A DNA stretch of 64,000 nt from assembly GCA_965660945.1 (NCBI GenBank), contig CBFIBS010000006.1, forward strand, positions 1 to 64,000. The letters are read 5' to 3'. The notes beneath the pieces were generated by a model. That model searched no databases, had not been told where the DNA came from, and saw only the letters and a program-made list of their open reading frames with translations. Origin of the DNA: UBA7985 sp002711265. GTDB taxonomy: Bacteria > Pseudomonadota > Alphaproteobacteria > UBA7985. Positions 1 through 8,530 of this stretch are shown here, one piece after another (position 1 is the stretch's first letter; each line of letters opens with the position of its first letter). A program made the position numbers and the translations under genes.

Positions 1-4
1 CCCC

Positions 5-985
5 ATGTCACAGTCGAACCACCGCCGCATGATCATTCTGGGCTCGGGCCCTGCGGGTTACACGGCCGCGGTCTACGCGGCCCGCGCGGCGCTCAAGCCT
101 ACGCTGCTGCAGGGGTTGCAGCCGGGCGGACAGTTGTCGATCACCACCGACGTGGAGAACTACCCCGGTTTCGCCGAAGCCATCCAGGGGCCGTGGCTGA
201 TGGAGCAGATGAAGGCCCAGGCCGAGAACGTCGGCACCGAGATGGTGTTCGACACCGTCGCATCGGTGGATCTGGAACACCGGCCCTTCACCCTGACCTG
301 CGAGTCCGGTGCGGTCTGGACCTGCGACACGCTGGTGATCTGCACCGGGGCGCAGGCCAAGTGGCTGGGGCTGGACAGCGAGGACGAGTTCCGCGGCTTC
401 GGCGTTTCCGCCTGCGCGACCTGTGACGGCTTCTTCTTCCGCGACCGCGAGGTCGCCGTTGTCGGTGGTGGCAACACGGCGGTCGAGGAAGCGCTGTACC
501 TGACCAACCACGCCTCCAAGGTCACGCTGATCCACCGCCGGGACAGCCTGCGCTGCGAGAAGATCCTCGAAGACCGCCTGCTGCAGAACCCCAAGATCGA
601 GACCATCTGGGACAGCGAGGTGCAGACCATCAACGGCACCAGCGGCTTCCCTAAGGAAGTCACGGGCCTGACCCTGCGCAACCGCAAGACCGACGCGGTC
701 AGCGAGCTGAAAATCGACGGCCTGTTCGTCGCCATCGGCCACGCACCGGCGACCGGTATCTTCAACGGCACGGGGCTGGAGATGGACGGCGGCTATCTGG
801 TGACCGCGCCGGACAGCACCAAGACCAACATCCCGGGCGTGTTCGCCGCCGGTGACGTCACCGACCACATTTACCGCCAGGCGGTGACCGCCGCCGGCAT
901 GGGCTGCATGGCCGCGCTGGAGGTCGAGAAGTACCTCGCCGCGCTCGATGTCGGCGAAACCCCCGACTGGAAAATCGCCGCCTGA
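5..985 (+). CDS. trxB: Thioredoxin reductase (NADPH)
   Basis: This cytoplasmic flavoenzyme passes electrons from NADPH through FAD to thioredoxin. The 326-residue length is normal. An FAD-binding glycine motif (GSGPAG) lies near residues 13-18, the redox-active CATC pair is at Cys137 and Cys140, and the NADPH-binding GGGNTA motif follows near residue 154. A second conserved FAD motif, GVFAAGDV, lies near the C-terminus. The ATG at position 5 gives a complete N-terminus, although any upstream ribosome binding site is outside the window. The gene runs in the same direction as fdhD, whose likely start lies 19 bases after the trxB stop. The redox link to molybdoenzyme maturation is suggestive only. 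Confidence 0.95.
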   Translation: MSQSNHRRMIILGSGPAGYTAAVYAARAALKPTLLQGLQPGGQLSITTDVENYPGFAEAIQGPWLMEQMKAQAENVGTEMVFDTVASVDLEHRPFTLTCESGAVWTCDTLVICTGAQAKWLGLDSEDEFRGFGVSACATCDGFFFRDREVAVVGGGNTAVEEALYLTNHASKVTLIHRRDSLRCEKILEDRLLQNPKIETIWDSEVQTINGTSGFPKEVTGLTLRNRKTDAVSELKIDGLFVAIGHAPATGIFNGTGLEMDGGYLVTAPDSTKTNIPGVFAAGDVTDHIYRQAVTAAGMGCMAALEVEKYLAALDVGETPDWKIAA

Positions 986-1004
986 TGAGCGGGGGTACGG
1001 GGCG

Positions 1005-2003
1005 ATGACCGAGGGCACGGAGGCCAACGAGGTTAGGGGGGCTAACGAGGGCAGCACCAAGGGGGCTGGTCCGAAGGTGGACGCGGACGCGGACACGGCC
1101 GCCGATGCCGGCAGCGCCAGCGCGCCGCTGCGCAAGCGCGCCACCCCACCACCGATCGAGCCGGGTGCCCTCGACAGCCTGATCCTCGCCCCGGACACCG
1201 AGAACCCTGAACTCGCCAGCACCCTCAGCGTCACCAACGAGCGCGGAGAAACCGAGCGCGTCCGTGCCATCCGCGAGCGTCCGCTGACCATCTTCCTCAA
1301 CAGTCAGGAAATCGTCACCGCCATGACCGTCGGCGATTATCCGGAGATGCTCGCGCTGGGCTACCTGATTAATCAGGGCATGCTGCCGCGCGAGCCGGTC
1401 CTCGACGGGATCGACTACGACGCCGATCTGGGCGTCGTTGTGGTCCGCACACCCGAAGAGACCGACTTCGAAGACCGGTTGCGGAAGAAGACCCTGACCA
1501 GCGGCTGTGCCCAAGGCACGGTGTTCGGCGACCTGATGGACCAGCTCGACGGCGTGCGCCTGCCCGACGACGGCGTGCAGCTCCCCCTTTCCACGCTGGC
1601 GCGATTGCTGCGGCGGCTGGCCTCAGTGCCGAGCCTCTACCTCGAAGCCGGCGGGATCCACGGCTGCGCGCTGGCCGAAGCCGACCGGCCGCTGATCTAC
1701 ATGGAAGACGTCGGCCGCCACAACGCCGTCGACAAGATTGCAGGCGTCATGGCCGAGCGAGGCATCGAGCCGTCCGGCAAGATTTTTTACACCACCGGCC
1801 GCCTGACCTCGGAAATGGTGATCAAGACCGTGACCATGGGGCTGCCGGTCCTGATCTCCCGCAGCGGTTTTTCGGCCTGGGGGGTGGAATTGGCGCGCCA
1901 GACCAACCTGACCCTGATCGGGCGGGCCAAGGGCCGCCGCATGACCGTGCTCGCCGGTGAACAGCGACTGGTCTTCGACACAGCAGAGGAAACAGGCGGT
2001 TGA
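1005..2003 (+). CDS. fdhD: Formate dehydrogenase accessory sulfurtransferase FdhD
   Basis: FdhD carries sulfur from a cysteine desulfurase to the molybdenum cofactor of formate dehydrogenase. The family motifs EDVGRHNAVDK, GIHGCAL and TGRLTSEMVIK are all present in the C-terminal half. I chose the ATG at 1005 (332 residues) because the longer frame from 948 would overlap trxB. The first 55 or so residues are a low-complexity acidic and alanine-rich extension. The sulfur-carrying loop reads SGCAQGT (Cys168), so only one cysteine remains where the E. coli protein has a CxxC. The stop overlaps the start of mobA, which makes a coupled pair for molybdenum cofactor maturation. No formate dehydrogenase structural gene is in the window. 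Confidence 0.92.
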   Translation: MTEGTEANEVRGANEGSTKGAGPKVDADADTAADAGSASAPLRKRATPPPIEPGALDSLILAPDTENPELASTLSVTNERGETERVRAIRERPLTIFLNSQEIVTAMTVGDYPEMLALGYLINQGMLPREPVLDGIDYDADLGVVVVRTPEETDFEDRLRKKTLTSGCAQGTVFGDLMDQLDGVRLPDDGVQLPLSTLARLLRRLASVPSLYLEAGGIHGCALAEADRPLIYMEDVGRHNAVDKIAGVMAERGIEPSGKIFYTTGRLTSEMVIKTVTMGLPVLISRSGFSAWGVELARQTNLTLIGRAKGRRMTVLAGEQRLVFDTAEETGG

Positions 2004-2578
2004 TTTTCGGATTGGTGTTGGCGGGCGGTCAGTCCCGCCGGATGGGCCGCGACAAGGCCTACCTCGAGTTTGAGGGGGAAACCCTGATCCACCGGGCCAT
2101 CGCAAGGGTGGAGCCACAGGTCGACGTGCTGGGACTGAGCACGGGCCCGAACCGGGAGCGACTGTCGGAAATCGATCTGCCGCGGGTCTTCGACCTCGAA
2201 CCCTCCGAAGGGCCGGTCTGCGGTATTCTCGCTGGGCTTGCGTGGGCGCGGGCCTCCGGGGGCTTGGGCGCGCGGCTGGTGACCGTGCCCATCGACTGCC
2301 CGCACATCCCCTTCGACCTGGTGCGCAAGCTGACCCTGCAGACCGACGACGTGGTCTTCGCCAGCAGCGCCGGGCGCCATCATCCGGTTGTCGGCAGCTG
2401 GCCGGCGAGCGCGCTAGAAGTCCTGCTCGACGCCTTTCACCGCGGCGAGCGGAAGATCGACCGGCTGGCTGAGCAGATCGGCTGGACCGCGGTCGACTGG
2501 GCCACGGACCCGAAAGACCCCTTCTACAACGTCAACACGCCCGAAGAATTCACGGCCCTTACGCCCTCCGCATCCTGA
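2000..2578 (+). CDS. mobA: Molybdenum cofactor guanylyltransferase MobA
   Basis: MobA attaches GMP to molybdopterin cofactor to make the bis-MGD form used by formate dehydrogenases and related enzymes. The signature LAGGQSRRMGRDKA begins at residue 7, and the 192-residue length fits the family. The start is a TTG at 2000 whose last two bases are also the first two of the fdhD stop codon (TTGA). It is chosen because it places the nucleotide-binding loop at the usual distance from the N-terminus and no nearby ATG does so. The C-terminal NVNTPEE motif is typical. Translation is probably coupled to fdhD. Confidence 0.92.
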   Translation: MIFGLVLAGGQSRRMGRDKAYLEFEGETLIHRAIARVEPQVDVLGLSTGPNRERLSEIDLPRVFDLEPSEGPVCGILAGLAWARASGGLGARLVTVPIDCPHIPFDLVRKLTLQTDDVVFASSAGRHHPVVGSWPASALEVLLDAFHRGERKIDRLAEQIGWTAVDWATDPKDPFYNVNTPEEFTALTPSAS

Positions 2579-2595
2579 GGTTTTTGCCGTGACGG

Positions 2596-2617
2596 CCGAG
2601 TCCGGGCGATGACTCGG
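2596..2617 (+). terminator. Stem-loop downstream of mobA
   Basis: A perfect 7-bp stem, CCGAGTC at 2596-2602 with GACTCGG at 2611-2617, lies 18 bases after the mobA stop. No T-run follows, so it may be a weak or factor-dependent 3' end for the trxB-fdhD-mobA set. Confidence 0.35.
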
Positions 2618-2627
2618 TGCACAGTCC

Positions 2628-2665
2628 AAAAAAAGTGCCCGTCAGACCCAGGGGCCTGACGGGCA
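2628..2665 (-). terminator. Intrinsic terminator of the 2720-3583 lipoprotein gene
   Basis: A perfect 10-bp stem (TGCCCGTCAG at 2636-2645 with CTGACGGGCA at 2656-2665) is preceded on the plus strand by seven A (2628-2634). On the minus strand this is a GC-rich hairpin followed by a U-tract, placed 55 bases after the minus-strand lipoprotein gene. Confidence 0.85.
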
Positions 2666-2719
2666 AGTCAATTTGGAGACACTTTCATGGAAAATGAAAG
2701 CCTGACGCTGTGCGGAACG

Positions 2720-3583
2720 TCAGAGTGAAACCCCGAGGCCGAACAGTGTATCCAGCGTCACGCTGGTTTCACCGCGCGAGGCGAGAAATCTCGCCATCGC
2801 AGCCTTGGATTTCGAACCCCAGACACCGTCAACGGTGTCGGAGTACAGACCCCGCGTCTTAAGCGCGGCCTGAATGGCGGAAATCGTCGATTGACTGAGA
2901 TTCTCAGGATTGATGGACGGGTTCATCGACGAGGAAGGGGTGGACGCAGCCGAGGTCGACTGCAGGGGCACCGTCTGTGTCACCGTGCTGGTCGCAGCGG
3001 GCCGGTAAGGGTTGGGAGCCGCCAGACCGGTCTGCGGCAGGGCAGGGCTAGTGGCAGGCTGGTAGGTGGCGCGGGTTGCGCTCGGCACGGCCGGCTGCTG
3101 GTACAAGCCCTGCTGCGGCATGGCAGCGGCTGCGGGCACCCGCGGTGCGTAAGGATTGGGCTGGGCGCCATAGGTCACGCTGCCAACCATGGGCGTCGGG
3201 GTGCGCGTAACCGGGGTCACCGTCAGCGGCGTTGAGACCAGCGGTGTCGGCGCGACCGGCTGCTGCTGCAGCGGAGAGCCGAAGCCCGAGGGCGTTCCAA
3301 AACCGGGCTGCCCGCCGATTGGTGCAGTAAGGGGCGCAGTCTGGACCGGGGCCGGCATAGTGAAGGCCGTAGCTGGCGTCGCTGCACTCAAATCTAAAGG
3401 CGCAGGGCCGCCGCCCGTTGCTACCGGGGCCGGTGTCGACGCAGGGCTGGCCGTGGCCTCCTCTGCGCTGCCTGGACGTAGGAGTTGACCCAGATTGAGC
3501 GAGTCGATGACGCTACAGCCGGTCAGGCCGAGGAGCATCGCGCTCGAGGACGCAAGGACAATGATACGTTTTGCACCGTTCAT
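2720..3583 (-). CDS. Proline-rich lipoprotein with C-terminal peptidoglycan-binding-like domain
   Basis: The protein has 287 residues. The N-terminus is a lipoprotein signal with the lipobox LTGC and acylated Cys23. Residues 40-215 or so are a long Pro/Ala/Thr/Gln-rich region, probably disordered and wall-spanning. The last 60 or so residues (SQSTISAIQAALKTRGLYSD, then a DGVWG turn) look like a PG_binding_1 domain, which binds the cell wall. No catalytic domain is visible. It stands alone on the minus strand with its own terminator. A role in anchoring envelope to peptidoglycan is inferred; no specific function is known to me. Confidence 0.75.
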   Translation of the reverse strand: MNGAKRIIVLASSSAMLLGLTGCSVIDSLNLGQLLRPGSAEEATASPASTPAPVATGGGPAPLDLSAATPATAFTMPAPVQTAPLTAPIGGQPGFGTPSGFGSPLQQQPVAPTPLVSTPLTVTPVTRTPTPMVGSVTYGAQPNPYAPRVPAAAAMPQQGLYQQPAVPSATRATYQPATSPALPQTGLAAPNPYRPAATSTVTQTVPLQSTSAASTPSSSMNPSINPENLSQSTISAIQAALKTRGLYSDTVDGVWGSKSKAAMARFLASRGETSVTLDTLFGLGVSL

Positions 3584-3974
3584 GGCTCAAAATCCGCTTG
3601 CCGGTACCCTGAACAGCGCTGAAAACGCCACCGGGATTGCTCAAATGAAGCGGGCAGGTCTCGAAAAACATCGACCCTCCGCATGGTAGGTCTCAATAAT
3701 GTCGAGACACCCTATTTTTCGCAAGTACTAAATTAACTAATTCCTTTAAAACACTGAAAAATATGCGTTTATTTTGCAAATTTCTTTGCTGTGGGTGGTC
3801 GCATATTGTATCTGCATTGACGCTGCGGCGACGGATTCTTGCCCCGGATCGCGAAACTTGCTGGGCCGGTGGGAGAACAACGATCTTGAACTTGTCATGG
3901 ATGGGCCGTACATGCGCACTGCAGACGTGAAGTATGCGCGCCATCGCATTTGAGACGCAGGGGGATTTGTCTTC
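3584..3974. other. 391-bp intergenic region between the lipoprotein gene and dksA
   Basis: This stretch lies between divergent genes and must hold promoters for both. The middle (about 3710-3800) is clearly AT-richer than its surroundings. A short GTCTC/GAGAC inverted repeat is at 3690-3708 and one GANTC methylation site (GATTC) is at 3834-3838. I see no gene and cannot assign -35/-10 elements with confidence. Confidence 0.5.
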
Positions 3975-4406
3975 ATGGACTTGCCGATTTTGCCGCCTGA
4001 TTATCGGCCAACCGAGAAAGAGCCGTACATGAGCCCGCTGCAGCTGGCCTATTTCCGCAGCAAGCTTGATCTGTGGAAAGCTGAACTGCTGACTGAGAGT
4101 GAGGACACCCTCGCCGCTCTGCAGGAACAGTCGCTGTCGACCCCAGAAGCTGTCGAACGAGCGTCGATGGAGACCGATCACGCGCTGGAGCTGCGTGCGC
4201 GGGATCGCGCGCGCAAGCTGATCAACAAAATTGATAAGGCCATCGCCCGGATCGAAGCTGACGAATATGGCTATTGCGAAGAAACTGGTGAGCCCATCGG
4301 CCTGCGGCGACTGGAAGCACGGCCGATTGCGACCATGACCCTGGAAGCCCAGGAGCGACACGAAAAGGCCGAGAAGCTGCACCGTGACGAACGCCGGATG
4401 TCCTGA
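3975..4406 (+). CDS. dksA: RNA polymerase-binding transcription factor DksA (single-Cys type)
   Basis: DksA binds the secondary channel of RNA polymerase and acts with ppGpp in the stringent response. The 143-residue protein has the coiled-coil region (about residues 25-95) followed by the TraR/DksA finger region. In that region the first cysteine is kept (GYCEETGEP), but the other three zinc ligands of the E. coli protein are Thr, Thr and Ala (IATMTLEAQERHE). The scaffold residues GLRRLEARP are retained. This pattern is common in alphaproteobacterial DksA. An AGGGGG ribosome binding site precedes the ATG at about 10 bases. A strong terminator follows the gene. Confidence 0.93.
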   Translation: MDLPILPPDYRPTEKEPYMSPLQLAYFRSKLDLWKAELLTESEDTLAALQEQSLSTPEAVERASMETDHALELRARDRARKLINKIDKAIARIEADEYGYCEETGEPIGLRRLEARPIATMTLEAQERHEKAEKLHRDERRMS

Positions 4407-4440
4407 TGCAGGTCCGGAGGCCTAAGATTCGAACTCAATT

Positions 4441-4466
4441 AAAGGGCGCTGAAAGCGCCCTTTTTT
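4441..4466 (+). terminator. Intrinsic terminator of dksA
   Basis: AAAGGGCGCT (4441-4450), a GAA loop and AGCGCCCTTT (4454-4463) form a 10-bp perfect stem that runs straight into a six-T tract (4461-4466), 35 bases after the dksA stop. Confidence 0.93.
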
Positions 4467-4500
4467 CATTTTAGGGTTCGTCAATGTTTTGTTCGCACTT

Positions 4501-4515
4501 GTTCTTTTCATGTTC
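4501..4515 (+). promoter_or_regulatory. LexA (SOS) box of recA
   Basis: The sequence GTTC-TTTTCAT-GTTC matches the alphaproteobacterial LexA operator GTTC-N7-GTTC exactly. It lies 84 bases upstream of the recA ATG. Further GTTC half-sites occur at 4476 and 4491, and a near-match in the other orientation (GAAC-N7-GGAC) is at 4531-4545. A TTGTTC at 4499-4504 could be the -35 element, which would put the operator across the promoter. Confidence 0.85.
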
Positions 4516-4598
4516 TTGTGCGATGAAGGGGAACAAACAGGGGACAAAAGCATAATTATTGCTTTTCTCAGACCCTTTCCGCATAGGGAGTGCAGCGC

Positions 4599-5678
4599 AT
4601 GGCTTTGAACAATCTCCAACTGGTGAGTGACACGACTTTGAACAACGGCGACAAGGAAAAGGCGCTGGATGCTGCGATTTCGCAGATCGAGCGTTCCTTC
4701 GGCAAAGGCTCTATCATGAAGCTGGGTTCGCGGGAGAAGGTCGATATTGAAACCATCTCCACCGGCTCACTGTCTCTGGATATTGCCCTCGGCATCGGGG
4801 GCTTCCCCCGCGGGCGTGTAATCGAGATTTACGGCCCGGAATCCTCGGGTAAGACCACCCTGTCGCTGCACTGTGTCGCCGAAGCGCAGAAGGCTGGTGG
4901 TGTCTGCGCCTTTGTCGACGCTGAACACGCGCTGGACCCCATCTACGCCCGCAAACTGGGCGTCGATATCGACAACCTTTTGATCTCCCAGCCTGATACC
5001 GGCGAGCAATCGCTGGAGATCACCGACACGCTGGTCCGCTCAGGTGCGGTCGACGTTCTGGTGGTCGACTCGGTGGCAGCGCTGGTGCCTCGGGCTGAGC
5101 TCGAAGGCGATATGGGCGATAGCCAGCCGGGTCTGCAGGCCCGCCTGATGAGCCAGGCTCTGCGTAAACTGACCGGCTCGATCTCCAAATCCAACACAAT
5201 GGTGATTTTCATCAACCAGTTGCGGATGAAAATCGGCGTCATGTTCGGTTCGCCCGAGACGACCACGGGCGGTAACGCCCTGAAATTCTACGCTTCTCAG
5301 CGTCTGGACATCCGCCGGATTGGCGCGGTCAAGGACCGCGACGAGATCGTTGGCAACCAGACCCGTATCAAGGTCGTCAAAAACAAGCTGGCGCCACCAT
5401 TCCGGCAGATTGAGGTCGACATCATGTACGGCGAGGGCATTTCCAAGTCCGGCGAGTTGCTGGATCTGGGCATTGCCGGCGGCGTGATCGAGAAGTCGGG
5501 TTCGTGGTTCTCCTACGGCGAACACCGCATCGGTCAGGGGCGTGAGAACGCCAAGACCTTCCTGACTGAGAACGTCGAAATCGCGGCAGAGATCAAGCAT
5601 AAGATCCTGACCAATCACGGCTTGATCGCCGATGCTATGCTCGATGGCCCGGGTGATCAGGACGGGGAGGATTCCTGA
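4599..5678 (+). CDS. recA: Recombinase RecA
   Basis: RecA is the ATP-dependent strand-exchange protein of homologous recombination and the co-protease that triggers LexA cleavage. The protein has 359 residues from the ATG at 4599. That start is preferred over the in-frame GTG at 4590 because AGGGAG (4585-4590) is then 8 bases away. Visible elements are the Walker A motif GPESSGKTT near residue 65, the Walker B region VDVLVVDSVAAL, and an acidic C-terminus (GDQDGEDS). The SOS box upstream shows damage-inducible control. A long perfect stem-loop follows the stop. Confidence 0.98.
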   Translation: MALNNLQLVSDTTLNNGDKEKALDAAISQIERSFGKGSIMKLGSREKVDIETISTGSLSLDIALGIGGFPRGRVIEIYGPESSGKTTLSLHCVAEAQKAGGVCAFVDAEHALDPIYARKLGVDIDNLLISQPDTGEQSLEITDTLVRSGAVDVLVVDSVAALVPRAELEGDMGDSQPGLQARLMSQALRKLTGSISKSNTMVIFINQLRMKIGVMFGSPETTTGGNALKFYASQRLDIRRIGAVKDRDEIVGNQTRIKVVKNKLAPPFRQIEVDIMYGEGISKSGELLDLGIAGGVIEKSGSWFSYGEHRIGQGRENAKTFLTENVEIAAEIKHKILTNHGLIADAMLDGPGDQDGEDS

Positions 5679-5701
5679 TCGACCGCGTCTGAACTGAGCA
5701 A

Positions 5702-5728
5702 CGGTGCGCTCAACGCATGAGCGCACCG
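5702..5728 (+). terminator. Stem-loop downstream of recA
   Basis: CGGTGCGCTCA (5702-5712) and TGAGCGCACCG (5718-5728) form an 11-bp perfect stem with a 5-base loop, 24 bases after the recA stop. No T-run follows. It could end the recA transcript or stabilise its 3' end before alaS. Confidence 0.5.
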
Positions 5729-5827
5729 CCTCAGATGCCGTGGACAGGCTCAGGCGCCCTGCGTAATGCTTCCCGCCAGCGGTGGAACTCTTCCACCCCG
5801 GGGAACCGACGACGCAGGGAGCCTTAG

Positions 5828-8491
5828 ATGGCCACGGCAAACGAAATCCGCTCGACCTTCCTGAACTATTTCGGCGACCGGGAGCACGAGATCGTTTCGA
5901 GCTCGTCGCTGGTGCCGCGCAACGACCCGACGCTGATGTTTACCAATGCCGGGATGGTGCAGTTCAAGAACCTGTTCCTCGGTCAGGAGCAACGCGCCTA
6001 TCAGCGGGCCGTTACCTCGCAAAAGTGCGTGCGTGCCGGGGGCAAGCACAACGACCTCGAGAACGTCGGCTACACAGCGCGTCACCACACCTTTTTCGAG
6101 ATGCTCGGCAACTTCTCCTTCGGTGACTACTTCAAGGATGTTGCGATCGAGAACGCCTGGAACCTCATCACCAAGGAATACGGCCTGCCTGCCGATAAAC
6201 TGCTGGTCACCGTCTACCACACCGACGACGAGGCCGTTCAGCTCTGGAAGAAAGTCGCCGGCCTGAGCGATGACCGCATCATCCGCATCGATACCTCTGA
6301 CAACTTTTGGTCCATGGGTGATACTGGCCCCTGCGGCCCCTGCTCCGAGATTTTCTACGACCACGGCGACCACATCTGGGGCGGCCCTCCGGGGTCTCCC
6401 GACGAGGACGGCGACCGGTTCATCGAAATCTGGAACCTGGTCTTCATGCAGTTCGACAAACCCGAGCCGGGCGCCGACATGGTGCCTCTGCCACGGCCCT
6501 CGATCGACACCGGCATGGGACTGGAGCGGATCTCCGCCATCCTGCAGGGCAAGCACGACAACTACGACGTTGACCTGCTGCGCAAGCTGATCGAGGCCTC
6601 TGCCAGTGCCTCTAATGACGACCCGGATGGTGACAACAATGTTTCCCACCGGGTGATCGCCGATCACCTGCGCTCGGCGGCGTTCCTCGTCGCCGATGGC
6701 GTCCAGCCTTCCAACGAAGGCCGTGGCTACGTGCTGCGCCGGATCATGCGTCGCGGCATGCGTCATGCCCACAAGATCGGCAACAAGGATCCGCTGATGC
6801 ACCGGCTGGTGCCGACGCTGGTCGAGGCCATGGGCGAGCACTTCACAGAGCTGCGCCGCGCCGAGGCGTCGATCACCGAGATCCTGCGCCTTGAGGAAAC
6901 CCGCTTCAAAGAGACCCTCGACCGTGGCCTGCGCCTGCTGGGCGAGGAAACCGACCGTCTGGGCGAGGGCCAGGCGCTGCCTGGTGCCGTTGCATTCCGG
7001 CTCTACGATACCTTCGGTTTTCCGCTCGACCTCACCGCCGACATTCTGCGCGGTCAGGGCCGGAGCGTCGATCAGGCTGGGTATGACGAGGCCCTCGAAG
7101 CCCAGCGCGCCGCCGCGCGGGCCTCGTGGAAGGGCTCGGGTGAAGCCGCCACTGACACGCTCTGGTTCGAGATTAGAGAGCAGGTCGAGGCGAGCGAGTT
7201 CCTCGGATACTCCACCCTGCACGCCGAGGGCGCGGTGCTGGCCCTGACCAAGGATGCTGGGCAGACCCAGCAGCTCAAGGCCGGCGACAGTGGTTTCCTG
7301 ATCGCCAACCAGACGCCATTCTACGCCGAAAGTGGCGGCCAGAAGGGTGACCGGGGCGAAATCACTACCGAAGCCGGCGCGCGTCTCCGGGTGCTGGACA
7401 CGCAGAAGCAGCTAGGCGACCTCTGGGTGCACGAAGTCGAGGTGGTCGAAGGCGAAGTTAGCGTCGGCGATGCTGTGGCCTTCTCGGTCGACCCCGACCA
7501 CCGTGCAGCGCTGGCGGGTCACCATTCGGCCACCCACCTGCTGCACGAGGCGCTGCGCCAGCGGCTCGGCGCCCACGTGGCGCAGAAGGGCTCGCTGGTT
7601 GCCGCCGACCGGCTCCGCTTCGACTTCTCACACACCGCGCAGGTGAGTGAGGAGGAGCTGACCGACATCGAAATTGCGGTGAACGAGGAGATCCTTGCTA
7701 ACACCGCCGTTGAAACCCGGATCATGTCGCCCGACGAGGCTATCGAAGCCGGCGCCACCGCGCTGTTTGGCGAAAAGTACGGTGACGAGGTGCGGGTGGT
7801 GACCATGGGCACGACCGACCCGGCGTCGAACCAGATCTATTCCATGGAGCTCTGTGGTGGCACCCACGTGCGCCAGACCGGCGACATCGGCCTGTTGCGG
7901 ATCGTCCGCGAGGAAGGGCCTGCCTCCGGCGTGCGCAGGATCGAGGCTGTGACCGGCCTCGCAGCGCTCGAGCACGTACGTCGCCGGGATGCGCAGCTCG
8001 AGCAGGCTGCTGCCGTGCTGAAGACGTCCCCGGCTGCACTGGCCGAACGGGTCGAGGCGCTGAGTACCGAACGCCGCCAGCTGGAAAAGGAGCTGGCCGA
8101 CGTCCGCAAGAAACTCGCTGCGGCGGGTTCTGGCGGTGGTGGTCAGATCGGCCCCGAGGACATCAGTGGTACGCCGGTCATCGCCCGCATCATCGAGGAC
8201 GTGCCAGCCAAGGATCTCAAGGGTCTGGCCGACGAGTTCATGGGCCAGATCGGCTCGGGCGTGGTCGCGCTGATCGGCACCGAGGGCGGCAAGGCTTCGA
8301 TCGTGGCTGCCGTGGGCCCGGATCACCAGGACCGTCACAACGCGGTCGAACTGGTGCGTGCAGCCTCAGCGGCTGTGGGCGGCAAGGGCGGCGGCGGCCG
8401 GCCCGACATGGCACAGGCCGGCGGCCCCGACATCACACAGGCAGAAACAGGCCTCGAGGCTATGCGCGCCTTGGTCCGGGACGTGGGTTAG
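5828..8491 (+). CDS. alaS: Alanine--tRNA ligase
   Basis: The enzyme charges tRNA-Ala and clears mischarged Ser/Gly-tRNA. The 887-residue protein has the class II catalytic domain at the N-terminus (ATG context MATANEIRSTFLNYF), the editing-domain zinc-site motifs HSATH (near residue 566) and CGGTH (near residue 677), and a C-terminal coiled-coil plus DHHA1-like glycine-rich tail (GGKGGGGRPDMAQAGG). The 5828 ATG has an AGGGAG element about 9 bases upstream. The gene follows recA, a common order in bacteria. No truncation or unusual insertion is seen. Confidence 0.97.
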   Translation: MATANEIRSTFLNYFGDREHEIVSSSSLVPRNDPTLMFTNAGMVQFKNLFLGQEQRAYQRAVTSQKCVRAGGKHNDLENVGYTARHHTFFEMLGNFSFGDYFKDVAIENAWNLITKEYGLPADKLLVTVYHTDDEAVQLWKKVAGLSDDRIIRIDTSDNFWSMGDTGPCGPCSEIFYDHGDHIWGGPPGSPDEDGDRFIEIWNLVFMQFDKPEPGADMVPLPRPSIDTGMGLERISAILQGKHDNYDVDLLRKLIEASASASNDDPDGDNNVSHRVIADHLRSAAFLVADGVQPSNEGRGYVLRRIMRRGMRHAHKIGNKDPLMHRLVPTLVEAMGEHFTELRRAEASITEILRLEETRFKETLDRGLRLLGEETDRLGEGQALPGAVAFRLYDTFGFPLDLTADILRGQGRSVDQAGYDEALEAQRAAARASWKGSGEAATDTLWFEIREQVEASEFLGYSTLHAEGAVLALTKDAGQTQQLKAGDSGFLIANQTPFYAESGGQKGDRGEITTEAGARLRVLDTQKQLGDLWVHEVEVVEGEVSVGDAVAFSVDPDHRAALAGHHSATHLLHEALRQRLGAHVAQKGSLVAADRLRFDFSHTAQVSEEELTDIEIAVNEEILANTAVETRIMSPDEAIEAGATALFGEKYGDEVRVVTMGTTDPASNQIYSMELCGGTHVRQTGDIGLLRIVREEGPASGVRRIEAVTGLAALEHVRRRDAQLEQAAAVLKTSPAALAERVEALSTERRQLEKELADVRKKLAAAGSGGGGQIGPEDISGTPVIARIIEDVPAKDLKGLADEFMGQIGSGVVALIGTEGGKASIVAAVGPDHQDRHNAVELVRAASAAVGGKGGGGRPDMAQAGGPDITQAETGLEAMRALVRDVG

Positions 8492-8530
8492 GCCGCGTCA
8501 AAGAAACAACAAGCAGACCGGAAATCCATA

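Noticed and set aside
4420..4436. GTTCGAATC on the minus strand, which resembles a tRNA T-loop.
   Set aside because: The pairing around it relies on several G-U pairs, no matching acceptor stem or anticodon arm occurs at the right distance, and the region lies next to the dksA terminator.
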